Shown: positions 12,601-19,307 of the stretch, piece after piece
How the letters are laid out: each line of letters opens with the position of its first letter
Position numbering within the stretch: the first letter of the stretch is position 1
Origin: an uncultured Halocynthiibacter sp.
GTDB taxonomy: Bacteria; Pseudomonadota; Alphaproteobacteria; Rhodobacterales; Rhodobacteraceae
DNA length: 64,000 nt
Assembly: GCA_947503035.1 (NCBI GenBank)
Contig: CANNCD010000003.1
Location: 1-64,000, forward strand
Direction: 5' to 3'
Position numbers and translations under genes: made by a program
The notes under the pieces: generated by a model
The model's input: only the letters and a program-made list of their open reading frames with translations
What the model was told of the DNA's origin: nothing
Database searches by the model: none

Positions 12601-15600
12601 TCACCGACACCCGCAGGCGCATCAACCGACATGGTCGCGGTGTTGGAAATCGAACCCGCGTCCACGTCATCTTGGGTCACGGTATAGGACACGCTACAGC
12701 TCGTGTCGGTCGCGTTTGGCGCGAGCGTCGGGATCGTACATGTGAACGGCGTGCCATAGAACGGATCGGTGATAACCAAATTGGTCAGCGTCGTGTTGCC
12801 GGTATTTTCAACCGAGAACCCAAAGGTCACGACATCATCTTTGGCGGTGAAATCGGCGTCGGCGGATTTCTCGAACTCAAAGCTCGCGATGCGGGTCGGG
12901 CCTGTCACCGCTTCGCTATCTGTCACGGCGGTGATCTCGGAACTATCGGCGGTGGCGGTGTTGTTCACAACACCCGCGTCGATATCATCCTGTGTCACTG
13001 TGTGGGTAAAACTACAGTCGGTGTTGATCTCATTTGGCGCAAGTGTCGGGATCAAACAGCTATAGGTTGGATCAAGAACATCGGTCACGACAACATCGGT
13101 CAAGGTCTGAAGGCCCGTGCTTGTCACCGTCATAGTATATGTAATGACATCACCCACGGCGGTGAACTCCGTCACATCGGCCATCTTATCAAGCGTCACA
13201 GATTTGGTCTGCGATGACGGCACAAGCGTCGCGGTATGCGTATCGGTTTTCACCACATCGGCGTTCAACGTGGTTTCGGCGGTTGCCGTCGCGGTGTTGT
13301 CGATGCTTTCAAGATCGATGTCGTCTTGGTCGGCCGCATAGGTGCCAGAACAGGACCGCGTCGCCATCGGCGCAACATCGGTAAACGTACAAGACAGGGT
13401 CGGAATAAGAGGGTCCGTCACCGTCAGCGTTTCGATCGTCACGTTACCGGTGTTCTCAAGATCAAACGTATAGGTCAGGACATCATCAACAAGCGCATAG
13501 GTCGCCGGACCGGATTTGTCCAAAGTGAAATCGACGGTCTGTACCACGGGCACTTCTGCCGTTGAGGCAGCAGATTCAATCGGAACGGTCACGCCATTCT
13601 GTGTGAAATCAAAGCTTGCCGTAGCCGTGTTCACCACCTTACCCGCATCAAGTTCATCTTGGGTGATCGATGAATATGTCCCGGTACAGTTAAAGAAATC
13701 ACCGGGGTTCAGGATCGCGGGCTGGGCGGAACAATCAGCGGCCAGAAGGCTATCGTCGATGGTGATCGGTTGGGTTGCGGCCAAAATCTGGGTGTCACCG
13801 GTGTTGGTGACTTTGAACAGGTAATCGACGCTATCGGTCAGGGCGGCAACGGACGCGGTGGTCGATGTTTTCTCAAGGGAAATCGCGGGCGTCAAAACCG
13901 GCGCAATCGTGGCGGTGACCTGATCGGAAATGGTCGTGCCCGCAGTTGCGGTCGCGACGTTCACGACAACGCCTGCATTAATATCGTCGGAGGTCAGGAC
14001 ATAATCGGCACTACATTGGACAGTGCCCCCCACCAACAGATCGGCGGTGCTACAGGTGAAATCCGTGATCTTGTCGTCTTGGATATCAATGTCCGAGGTC
14101 AGATCCACGTTCCCCGAATTGGTCACGTCATAGGTATAGGTCACCGTCGCACCAACGACAAAGCCAGCGGCCGAAACGGTGGGCGCGGTTTTCACAAGCA
14201 TCAGCTCAGGTGTTTGGACGGCGGGCACGGTCACGTCGTCGGTGTTGGATGGGACGGCGGTTCCGGTCACGGCCTCATTCGCGGTGGCGCTTGCGATGTT
14301 GGTCACACCACCATCGTTCACATTGTCCTGCGTCGTGGAATAGATCGCGGATGTACAGGTGATCGACGTCTGCGGCGCAATTTCCGGATCGGTACAGGTC
14401 ACCGCCACGCGGTCATCGGTCACAACAGGCGTTTCCAACGTCACGTTGCCCGTATTCGTCAAAACATAGTCATAGGTCAGGCCAACGCTTGGCGCGTCAA
14501 AGTTAACCGGCGATCCCGCGGCCAAGGATTTCTCCAAGGTCAAACCGGATGTGCGTACCGCAGGGACCGTCGCGGTGTCGTCGTCCGCAGCCGTCAGCGC
14601 GCCAATGGTGATCGTCGCCGAGGCTTCGTTCAACACTTCGCCCGCATCGATGTCGTCCTGATCAACGGTATAATCGGCGGTACAGGTGATCGACGCCCCG
14701 GGGGCAACAGGCCCCGCCGGACAGGTCGCGCCCGACGTCAAATCATCGGTGACCGTCGGCGTCGCCGGATAGGTCACGGTGCCGGTATTGGTGATGACGA
14801 TGTTGAACTGAACCGTATCGCCCACCTCGTCATAATCATCCGTGACGGCGGTTTTGGCGAGGAACATGGAAACCGTGGGCGCGCGGCCCGGGATGGTTTC
14901 GGTATCTGTGTCGCTTACGGATTGGCCTTGGGGCGCATCTGCGTTCACTGTTGCGGTGTTGGACAATTCTGTGCCGCTTGTGGCGAAGTCATCGATGTCG
15001 CTTTGCTTTACGGTATAGGACCCCGTGCAGCTTTCCGTGTCATCCGGCAACATAGACGCGAATTCACAGCTTAGGGACGGGATCAACGGATCGGTCACGA
15101 TGACATCGGTCAGGGTGGTGTCACCCGTGTTGGTCACCTCAAACGTATAAGGCACCGAAGAGCCAACCGCGCCAAATTCCGTGCGCGTTGTGGATTTGGT
15201 CACCTCAATCGCCGGTGCGATTGTCGGACCGGTCACGGTCAAGGTATCGGTCAATTCACCCAGTGTCCCAAATTCTGGCACACCGATGGCCTTGGCGATG
15301 TTGGTCACCTCGCCTGCGTCGAAATCTTCCTGTGTGATTTCATAAAGACCGGTACAGGTCGCGAAATCCGCAACACCCCCGTCCGCCTCCGAAAGTTCGG
15401 TATCGGAGATCGTTGTCTTATCACATGTGACGGTCGCGATCTTATCGTCGGACACCTCAAGCGAATTGATCGGGACAGACCCGATGTTCGTCACGATATA
15501 ACTATATTCGACTTCATCGCCCACCGCCGCAAAGGTCGGCACGTCAGAGGTTTTCTCAATCGTGTAACCGGGGGCAACGGTAACGATGTCCTGATTGGTC

Positions 15601-16250
15601 AGGCTGTTGCCACGGGTAAAGTCCCAATAGTTGTCGTTGGGGTCATCATCAAACACCTGCGTCGATGTTTGTCCCGTGGTCAGGATATTCGCCAGCAACG
15701 CCGAGTTGGTCGAAGAAAACCAACCCGTGTCAAACGTCCGGTTACCAAAGCCCGTGCCGAACCCGAAACTCGTGGTGCCTGCGGTATTGGTCGCCTCGGT
15801 CGTCAGACCGGACCAGCTCCCGACATCAAAGCCGTTCAAACGCAGGGTAATGTCGTCTTCGTCAAAGCCGCCCGGTTGCGTGTCCCCGTCATAGGCCGAG
15901 AACCGGATGTGCACCTCGGCAAGCGAGCCGCCAAAATAATCGGTGCACGAGCTAAAACCGCAATTCAGCGCAATGGGGTCGTTAATCGTAAAGGGGTTGC
16001 CGCGAAACGCCCGCGGCGAGCCGTTGTTCTGAAACCCGACAAATGCGCCGTCAGGATCGGAAAATTGAAAATAGCTATTGCCGTTGGCGCCGACCATCAC
16101 AATCGCAACACCACCGGCCTCGGGGTATTCAGAAGGAAGGGTCAGGCTTGTGCCAGGGACATTGGTTGTGAAGGTGGTCGCAAGTGCCGGCGCAACAGCC
16201 AAAGCACCAAAAACAAAAGATGTCGACCGAATAAGTGCTTTAATACGCAC
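3603..16250 (-). CDS. Giant secreted DUF11-repeat surface protein
   Basis: 4,215 residues starting at GTG 16250 with an AGGG ribosome site. A signal peptide (1-24, ending PALA) is followed by an N-terminal beta-rich domain (to about 225), then about 29 tandem modules of roughly 120 residues, each opening with a P-x-(hydrophobic)-x-K-(T/S) strand, containing a VTNTGN-type motif, a cysteine pair around SC...CTGTY, and closing with TVTQDDIDAG. Near the C-terminus are an Asp-rich calcium-binding TSP3-like stretch (DTDGDGVPDS), one divergent DUF11 module and an SdrD-B-like domain (DDRNGNG), then a basic tail. DUF11 proteins are usually cell-surface stalks or adhesins. There is no autotransporter barrel, LPXTG or RTX signal, so the export route is unclear; the adjoining barrel is the obvious candidate partner. 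Confidence 0.85.
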   Translation of the reverse strand: MRIKALIRSTSFVFGALAVAPALATTFTTNVPGTSLTLPSEYPEAGGVAIVMVGANGNSYFQFSDPDGAFVGFQNNGSPRAFRGNPFTINDPIALNCGFSSCTDYFGGSLAEVHIRFSAYDGDTQPGGFDEDDITLRLNGFDVGSWSGLTTEATNTAGTTSFGFGTGFGNRTFDTGWFSSTNSALLANILTTGQTSTQVFDDDPNDNYWDFTRGNSLTNQDIVTVAPGYTIEKTSDVPTFAAVGDEVEYSYIVTNIGSVPINSLEVSDDKIATVTCDKTTISDTELSEADGGVADFATCTGLYEITQEDFDAGEVTNIAKAIGVPEFGTLGELTDTLTVTGPTIAPAIEVTKSTTRTEFGAVGSSVPYTFEVTNTGDTTLTDVIVTDPLIPSLSCEFASMLPDDTESCTGSYTVKQSDIDDFATSGTELSNTATVNADAPQGQSVSDTDTETIPGRAPTVSMFLAKTAVTDDYDEVGDTVQFNIVITNTGTVTYPATPTVTDDLTSGATCPAGPVAPGASITCTADYTVDQDDIDAGEVLNEASATITIGALTAADDDTATVPAVRTSGLTLEKSLAAGSPVNFDAPSVGLTYDYVLTNTGNVTLETPVVTDDRVAVTCTDPEIAPQTSITCTSAIYSTTQDNVNDGGVTNIASATANEAVTGTAVPSNTDDVTVPAVQTPELMLVKTAPTVSAAGFVVGATVTYTYDVTNSGNVDLTSDIDIQDDKITDFTCSTADLLVGGTVQCSADYVLTSDDINAGVVVNVATATAGTTISDQVTATIAPVLTPAISLEKTSTTASVAALTDSVDYLFKVTNTGDTQILAATQPITIDDSLLAADCSAQPAILNPGDFFNCTGTYSSITQDELDAGKVVNTATASFDFTQNGVTVPIESAASTAEVPVVQTVDFTLDKSGPATYALVDDVLTYTFDLENTGNVTIETLTVTDPLIPTLSCTFTDVAPMATRSCSGTYAADQDDIDLESIDNTATATAETTLNADVVKTDTHTATLVPSSQTKSVTLDKMADVTEFTAVGDVITYTMTVTSTGLQTLTDVVVTDVLDPTYSCLIPTLAPNEINTDCSFTHTVTQDDIDAGVVNNTATADSSEITAVTDSEAVTGPTRIASFEFEKSADADFTAKDDVVTFGFSVENTGNTTLTNLVITDPFYGTPFTCTIPTLAPNATDTSCSVSYTVTQDDVDAGSISNTATMSVDAPAGVGDPADQMSTVIVDGPAEDASIEIVKTAADGAYSNLPDSEVFTFEVTNTGNVTLTGLTLTDTELGFSCALDDLLPLASTTTCTGGAPLTATKTITQDEIDLGSYTNTATVTGETAGLATAVEAEDIVTITGPAQLPAISLVKAETLGATFDTVGQMVPYTFTITNTGNITLTGNFTVTDDKIDTVTCPATPTAGLAVGAMHVCTGEHEVTLEDLDRGFITNIAEATTSQAVIPQTLGGAGIVSVDSGTATETINANQLPALTLDKHVLSTSPSSYGAVGDEVTFEYVVTNTGNVTTTADITIVDDQIPGTHTCSATLIEPDESVTCTLVWTADLAALNAGEVTNTASASTLFDGSTITSPNDTATVTAIQTPSLAIDKEFVSSNNPSAFNIGDILTYSFEITNDGNVTISAPFTLEDNLTTPVCTSVPATLDPTQSFTCSAMYTVTKNDLDLGASTNVVSVTGTFDGDDVTSPSDNAIYPIDANPALSLEKSVVSGADFAAVGDPVVYRFTLTNTGNVGLSDDIFINDALLDPAPLLCRDATTLGTALDAATLTSPAGVYTCDFTYNVTQTDLDNAEIVNNATAETIYAAAGESPTPVVSPNATVTVGADDMPVLSVAKTVIAGDNPANLDDVLTYQITVTNDGNQTLAGVTVSDPLIPTLTCLFDGAAAPANVILAPAESMICTGTYTVTQDDMDAVPADGSNSTLPNTADARGSDPQGDTVTGTTSHTHPLDDPAPAVELVKTITPEPGPDNAFSAVGQAITFVLSVENKGNVTLQSTVVTDDRITTPASCTLGPIAPGEIDNSCVVEYVVTQDDFDAVNNSGGTDFGGFVNTGTATSTPINPGAGTVTDDGEVFAKGPEHEPEFRLAKTADLESFDTFGETITYTYVVANTGNITLFDQPVVVDDKIGTFDCGTIPAGGLAPEEFISCTATYDVKQVDIDAGFVTNIATVTSDEVTTPAEATATVDAVRTPAVTLTKIADPDTGAAAGETVTYTYTVTNTGNVTLTDIALTDLHTSTAGTVTQTIAGDTLLTDADEQDNSIDAAVDGGWDSLGPNDVVTFTSTYVVTQDDVDAQDTIENTVSLTSQSPSGTTPPTAEVTEVVTPETAAPELTVVKSADTTALSDPPVAGETVTFEITVTNTGNQTLDTIALVDTFQQTDGTPLALDDGPTLTGGDAGDDGIMLVDEVWTYSAEYAITQDDIDAGGVSNSVLVTAENPQGDAVEDISDEGSPADGDDNATVVQFPAAPSILGTKTITSTTTEVGGIVVFKITAQNTGNVTLTDVGVASDTLLRADGTSLELTSDPVFTGASLGSGAGVLIPTETATYLATYILTQDDIDAGGITNSATVTGTPPVGSAVTDITDSGQDGDPNTGDEITSLVIDADPSITLDKRLAAGQNPTYSVLDEVVNFEFEITNTGNVTLAGPFTVADALIDDQGGAVVCPLTVLAPLASLTCSGAYNVTQDDLDNGSFDNAATAADGAVEADDVITVDALQLPEMTIDKVAEEVPAAEFVVGAEVTYTYTVTNTGNVTITEPIVVTDNLIEDTGITCDEFPTAGIAPNGTYQCQGVYTVDATDVDLQAVTNLASASDGTTDTPLTSETIPDQGTPSLTITKTAEAGASFAEVGDTIEYLFTVENSGTQSFVRPIVVYDDKLGEITCFTPTATDDFSAGEIVECTGTHIVSQLDLDAGEVVNQAYAQTEFGADDTPVTSAPVTETVDATLNPELALEKTVTSDAITAVGQTIDYMLVATNVGNQTLTNVVVTDPAIEGFTCEIATLLRDESLTCTGSYTVTQDNLDEGTFTNTASATGVTPQGTGLDDVMDSVTTPMPDVSGDLVLTKTATPTPFGPVGSTLTYLFAVENQSNVTMSNITVTDVMDPSFACEITSIAPNATDNSCSYAITVTQDHVDAGEIENTASAIGTDARDNTVTDDDTITTQGPDRLPSIEATKVVLPSGSAVGSVVTYQLSVENTGNVTIDLDAPVDTMERLNGDPITLDAPFALIASSDTDGDGRLDVGETWIYTAGYTLTQTDLNVGGVSNVASIAGVGPDNVPVDDDSDDGIDGDGNTEDDPTVFEIAQEPSLIVTKSVQSATGMAADDVVTFEIAAQNSGNVDLNDLAVTDVLRRADGTLLVPDTPVVVDVPAPLAPGDIATWTVSYTLTQDDVDAGGIYNTATVAGTDIDDNVVSDVSADDDTLDGNLTDDVTVFDITPAPSFEVIKQATTIPVVAGEDAVFTILVTNTGNVTLSDLALVDTLSNFDGDVLTPVTVEFVDADQGSSEGDLLLGETATYTATYTLTQTDVDSGGLSNTVSASVETPLGGTLVDVSDDDGDGIDDPTVAPITAAPSFDIVKTAADPYPLFPTVDQVVFTITVQNTGNVTQTGIQVLDDLAAFVAPATLLPTDFPVTVTASGFGDGIANASYDGVAVTETLAGNATLAPDAIGTIVVTTVYSTATGQPAAANVGSVTSDQLGEATTDTAEVSFVDTDGDGVPDSLESSTEDRDGDGIVDSLDYDPTGYFYCEENGQILSGGSVAVSGNGFTQTGVGTNGPINIVQDGTDGHFQFFVTAAGTYTMAVTYPPAGIASVDHVTLGTVDATTLLPDNPASLGSNEFGSTGVLADFTPGNNPFYTTFVIEAGDPAILNNNIPLQHCAAVTNVLATKTADRTSAVFGETVNFTLSYTNNTSLTYADATFVDLLPAGMLYTPNSARVDGAAVEPTITGRRLEWDGALVPAQTVTITLSARVVGDANIGTLINRTWFEDENGDQISNTATAEITLEAEHVFDCSDVIGKVFDDRNGNGYQDAPYRPVTDDTVYDGGKFAPLPDPVEYSEPGLAGVRLVAPDGTTITTDEFGRYSVPCAALPQSIGSNFILKLDTRSLPTGYRVTTENPRVERLTAGKFVKMNFGASIGNVVDIDLTATAFVAGQSTPSAALINGLDTALTQIKDRPSTLRLAYVRQAQETAISAQARLNAVEREIKRLWRGRGTYKLIIEKTIKRAR
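5160..15574 (-). repeat. About 29 tandem DUF11-type modules (roughly 360 nt each)
   Basis: Counted from the recurrent module-opening lysine strand and the TQDDIDAG motif. Phrases such as ACGTTACCGGTGTTGGT recur at DNA level roughly every 360 nt, but the modules are clearly diverged, so this is an old expansion and not a recent identical duplication. Several modules towards the C-terminal end carry a longer insert (sequences like DADEQDNSID or DTDGDGRLDVGET) between the central strands. A further isolated module lies at about 4260-4640. Confidence 0.8.
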
Positions 16251-16402
16251 GCGGAACCCTCACTAAAACAACCAGTTACCTGAGCACATTAATAAAATTA
16301 GTGTCGATTGGAAGGGGAAATCCTACAAATTTGCGACCCATACCCACCCAGCCCCCGCAGAAACGTCTGAGGGCACGGGGCAAACCTATAACTTTGGTTC
16401 AT

Positions 16403-16413
16403 GCCCAATGGGC
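16403..16413 (-). terminator. Weak hairpin after tonB
   Basis: GCCC-AAT-GGGC directly follows the tonB stop on the minus strand, nested in a larger pair of arms, CCCAGCCC (16347-16354) and GGGCTGGG (16410-16417). There is no T-run, so termination is only suggested. The rest of 16251-16402 is the leader of the giant gene. Confidence 0.3.
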
Positions 16414-16419
16414 TGGGAA

Positions 16420-17187
16420 TTAGCTTTTGCTGCTGAATTTTACCTGCACGCGCATCACCGCGCCGTTGGGTGTCGGGGCAAAGGGACCGGCTCGTTTTAT
16501 TTGTGCAAGCGCAAGCGTATCAATCGAGGCGTGTCCCGATGATTTTACGATTTGAACCGACGCAATCGCGCCGGACCCCGCGATTGTGATCCCAACAAAG
16601 GCATCCCCCTTGGCGCCTGCGCTTCGTTTTGGCACGCGACTGATCTTGCGGTGGATTGCGGCGTGATAGGTCTTGATCGCCCGCGCGCCAACCTTGGTTG
16701 CGGTGGTTTCGGCGGGTGTCTTGGACGCCTCTGCGACGCGACCCGATGTGGTGCCGGTGGTTTGGCCCTTGGCGTTGCCCCGTGATGCCTCGACCGGCTT
16801 TGGCGCAGGTGGTGTTTTGGCCACGACGCGCGTTGGTTCGGGCGCGACCGGTTTCAGGGTCTGAGCGGTGGCGGTGATCTTGGACGTCGGGGCCGTGGGT
16901 AACGCGGGCGCAACGGCTGGAACGGTCGCGGTCTTGGTGACCGGCGTCATTTTGGCGGGCGGCGCAACGGATGCGGTTTTCGTGGGTGTCGCCGTCATGG
17001 TCGCATCGGGGGTCACCGCTGTGCCGGTGGCCACGCCCGTCACCAAATCCGCAAACCCAAGGCCAAGCGCGATTTCACCGCTCACCTCTCCTCCATCAAA
17101 CGTTGGGGTTTCGGGCGCAGACCCGATTGACGCCCCAAGGATATGCACCCCAACAGATGCAACGATTGCGCCGACCATCAACTTCAT
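16420..17187 (-). CDS. tonB: TonB-family energy transducer
   Basis: 255 residues. An N-terminal hydrophobic anchor (about 1-22) is followed by a long Pro/Ala/Thr/Lys-rich periplasmic spacer (about 50-165) and a C-terminal TonB domain (about 170-255) with the typical YHAAIHRKISRVP opening and VQIVKSSGHASID core. It should transmit proton-motive force from ExbB/ExbD to the heme receptor encoded upstream. Its start overlaps the preceding exbD stop by 4 nt. It is the last gene of the putative heme operon, giving that system its own energiser. Confidence 0.9.
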   Translation of the reverse strand: MKLMVGAIVASVGVHILGASIGSAPETPTFDGGEVSGEIALGLGFADLVTGVATGTAVTPDATMTATPTKTASVAPPAKMTPVTKTATVPAVAPALPTAPTSKITATAQTLKPVAPEPTRVVAKTPPAPKPVEASRGNAKGQTTGTTSGRVAEASKTPAETTATKVGARAIKTYHAAIHRKISRVPKRSAGAKGDAFVGITIAGSGAIASVQIVKSSGHASIDTLALAQIKRAGPFAPTPNGAVMRVQVKFSSKS

Positions 17188-17579
17188 TTCAACGCCCTTT
17201 CTGTAACGATTACGATCCGTTCCGCATCCGTGTCGCGCTGAAACGCGCGCACAACATTCATGACGTCGCGCGCCGATGCATCACGGTCCGGCAAAATACG
17301 CGCGGGCCCGACATAGCCCTCGGCCGCCAGACCGTCGAACGCCTCGCGCGGGGTGGCGGGGATGCCGCGCCACATGGTGCGCCCGTCCTGATGGACCACC
17401 AAAACATCCGCAGGCGGCACAACATTGGGGTCATCGGTTTCGACCAAACGCAAATCCCCATCGATGGGGCGCGCGACCTGTGCGGCGACCAAAAAGAACA
17501 CCAACATCAGAAACACGATATTGATCAACGGCAGGGTCGGCTCGCTCTGACGGGGGCGACGAGTGTTGGGTTTTCGCAT
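17184..17579 (-). CDS. exbD: ExbD/TolR-type biopolymer transport protein (second copy)
   Basis: 131 residues: short basic cytoplasmic tail, one membrane segment (LPLINIVFLMLVFFLVAA, about residues 16-34) and a periplasmic domain. The membrane segment lacks the Asp of the classic ExbD motif (PLIDIVF): here it reads PLINIVF, with Asn at the position of the proton-carrying Asp. The neighbouring ExbD copy keeps the Asp. This suggests a heteromeric ExbD pair in which only one subunit carries the protonatable residue. Overlaps tonB by 4 nt. Confidence 0.88.
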   Translation of the reverse strand: MRKPNTRRPRQSEPTLPLINIVFLMLVFFLVAAQVARPIDGDLRLVETDDPNVVPPADVLVVHQDGRTMWRGIPATPREAFDGLAAEGYVGPARILPDRDASARDVMNVVRAFQRDTDAERIVIVTERALK

Positions 17580-17582
17580 GAC

Positions 17583-17954
17583 CTACTCCAACACCGCGAA
17601 TTCGGCATTCGGCACCAAGGCCAAAATCCGAAGCGCATCCGCAAGCCCTTGGGCGCGCGCGCCATCGGTCACCGACAATAGAAGCTTCACCGAACCACCG
17701 CGACGCTGGGCCTCGACGGCGGGGGCGATGGTCGTGGCATCAACGGGGCGACCATTGACCGTCAAACCGGTGGCGCCCAGGCGGGCGAATACAATCGGGC
17801 TATCGGCAAAGGGGGCCGCCCCGCGCGATCCCGAGGTGATCGGGATTTCGCCGAACTTGGAAAAGGTCGACGACAGCATAAAGAACAACAACAGCAAAAA
17901 GATCACGTCGATCAACGACGTCATCGAAAGCCGCCCGCGCCGCGCCCTAGCCAC
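17583..17954 (-). CDS. exbD: ExbD/TolR-type biopolymer transport protein (first copy)
   Basis: About 123 residues from a GTG at 17954, chosen because AAGGTGG lies 8 nt upstream; an upstream ATG at 18044 would read far into exbB. The membrane segment is SLIDVIFLLLLFFMLSS and retains the conserved Asp that carries protons in ExbD/TolR. The periplasmic part ends with a region similar to the ExbD fold. It overlaps the exbB stop by 8 nt and is followed after 3 nt by the second exbD, indicating tight translational coupling. Confidence 0.88.
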   Translation of the reverse strand: MARARRGRLSMTSLIDVIFLLLLFFMLSSTFSKFGEIPITSGSRGAAPFADSPIVFARLGATGLTVNGRPVDATTIAPAVEAQRRGGSVKLLLSVTDGARAQGLADALRILALVPNAEFAVLE

Positions 17955-18534
17955 GTGTGGTTCCACCTTGGGCAAAGACGCTGGGGGACAGGATGTCTTC
18001 GACCTGATCCAGAATGTGGGAACGATGACGATCAAGCCGCGCATCGAACCACGTCAAGGCAACCGAGGTCGGCATCGCAACCACAAGCCCCGCGGCCGTC
18101 GTCACAAGCGCAACCCAAATCCCGCCGGCCAAAACCGCAGGGTCGGCGGTGCCGCCCGCCTCTTGCAATGTGCGGAACGCATCGATCATGCCCAGAACCG
18201 TGCCAAACAGACCCAACAACGGCGCGATCTGCGCAATCATATCCAAAAGCCGAAGCCCCGTGCCCGCCCGTTCAAATCCGATCTCGAGCCGCGCCGTGAC
18301 CCGTTCCCGAAGCGCATCGCCCGCGTGGCCCTGTGTCTGAGCAAATCGCATTTCATTCAACGTCGCACCCGCATGTCCGCGCAAACGTCGCGCGCCGATG
18401 CCTTCGATTGCGAAGACGGCGCATTTCCAAAGAACACAGGACAACGCGACAACCGACAACACCATAAGCGCGGCAACGACCGGCCCACCAATGTCCACCA
18501 AACCCGTGATACGACCAAGGGCAAGATCCATCAT
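17947..18534 (-). CDS. exbB: ExbB/TolQ/MotA-family proton channel protein
   Basis: 195 residues with three membrane segments (about 15-38, 100-125 and 140-165). The signature region APLLGLFGTVLGMIDAF and the later GGIWVALVTTAAGLVVAMP are typical of ExbB/TolQ. It forms the inner-membrane proton channel with ExbD. Start ATG overlaps the stop of the upstream small gene by 4 nt. Placement among heme genes argues for ExbB and not TolQ. Confidence 0.92.
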   Translation of the reverse strand: MMDLALGRITGLVDIGGPVVAALMVLSVVALSCVLWKCAVFAIEGIGARRLRGHAGATLNEMRFAQTQGHAGDALRERVTARLEIGFERAGTGLRLLDMIAQIAPLLGLFGTVLGMIDAFRTLQEAGGTADPAVLAGGIWVALVTTAAGLVVAMPTSVALTWFDARLDRHRSHILDQVEDILSPSVFAQGGTTRG

Positions 18535-18917
18535 TGTTTGACCTCCACCGCATCAACCCGCGACGAAAACACCGGCGTCACATCGCAGGCGACGCCGTCA
18601 GCGGTTTCGCAACGCTCCACCCCGTTGAACAGCACAAGCGCCACATCAGAACACGGCGTCTGCGGCATATCGAATTGACGCACCCGCAACCGGTTGGCGG
18701 GAATGGCGCCGAAATCAAACACGGTCAACATCCGCACGGCCCCTGCCCCGTCAAACAACACGGTTTGGGTCTCAAGCGCGGAGAGGCGGGTGTCGGTTTC
18801 AACCGTAAATGTCATGCGGCAGGCGTCGCCCTGTTGGGCAATGGTGTTCAGATCAACTTTGGTCTCGGCGGCCCCGATGGTCGGCAGCATCACAAGTGCA
18901 AAAGCAAGATATTTCAT
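18531..18917 (-). CDS. Small secreted protein of the heme/TonB operon, unknown function
   Basis: 128 residues. A signal peptide (about 1-17, ending IGAAE) and four cysteines in the mature part (in DACRM, QTPCSD, ERCETADGVAC) suggest a disulfide-bonded periplasmic protein. I do not recognise the family. It lies 9 nt after the VOC gene and overlaps exbB by 4 nt, so it is expected to be made with the TonB energiser. A role as an accessory to ExbB or to periplasmic heme handling is inference only. Confidence 0.75.
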   Translation of the reverse strand: MKYLAFALVMLPTIGAAETKVDLNTIAQQGDACRMTFTVETDTRLSALETQTVLFDGAGAVRMLTVFDFGAIPANRLRVRQFDMPQTPCSDVALVLFNGVERCETADGVACDVTPVFSSRVDAVEVKQ

Positions 18918-18926
18918 AAGGAACCT

Positions 18927-19307
18927 CTAGCAAAGCGCCGCAGGTGCGGGGCCTTCGGTGTCAGATCGCCCAAACCGCAAAAGACAGCCATGGGGATCAG
19001 AGATATAGAATTCGTACATGCCCCAGGGCTGATGGCGAAATGGTATCAACCCCGCGACATCACGGGTGACAAAATCATCATAAAGCGCATCGATCCCCGC
19101 CCCGCGAATGTAACAGGTCGACGGGTTTTCGAGCGCCTCGTGCCCAGGGTCGGGCGGGATAAAGTGGAGCTCAATCGCGCCACGGCGCACAATCAAATGG
19201 GTGTCGCCGGTGGCGAAGGTCTCAAAGCCAAGCTGTTCCGAATAGAACCGCGCGGTCGCGGCCAGATCGGGGGAACGCAGGATCGGGATGGGTTGGATAT
19301 CGGTCAT
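18927..19307 (-). CDS. VOC-superfamily (glyoxalase/bleomycin-resistance-like) protein
   Basis: About 126 residues from ATG 19307, which forms an ATGA overlap with the hmuV stop. The sequence shows the paired beta-alpha-beta units of the VOC fold: IPILRSPDLAATARFYSEQLGFET at the start and YEFYISDPHGCLLRFG near the end, with possible metal-binding His and Glu residues. Such proteins bind small molecules or perform metal-dependent chemistry; the substrate cannot be told. Being locked in the heme operon it may act on heme breakdown products or protect from reactive metabolites, but this is inference. Confidence 0.85.
   Translation of the reverse strand: MTDIQPIPILRSPDLAATARFYSEQLGFETFATGDTHLIVRRGAIELHFIPPDPGHEALENPSTCYIRGAGIDALYDDFVTRDVAGLIPFRHQPWGMYEFYISDPHGCLLRFGRSDTEGPAPAALC

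Noticed and set aside
5160-15574. Possible CRISPR array or recent tandem duplication
   Set aside because: The periodicity (about 360 nt) is that of diverged protein modules, with no short identical repeats separated by unique spacers.
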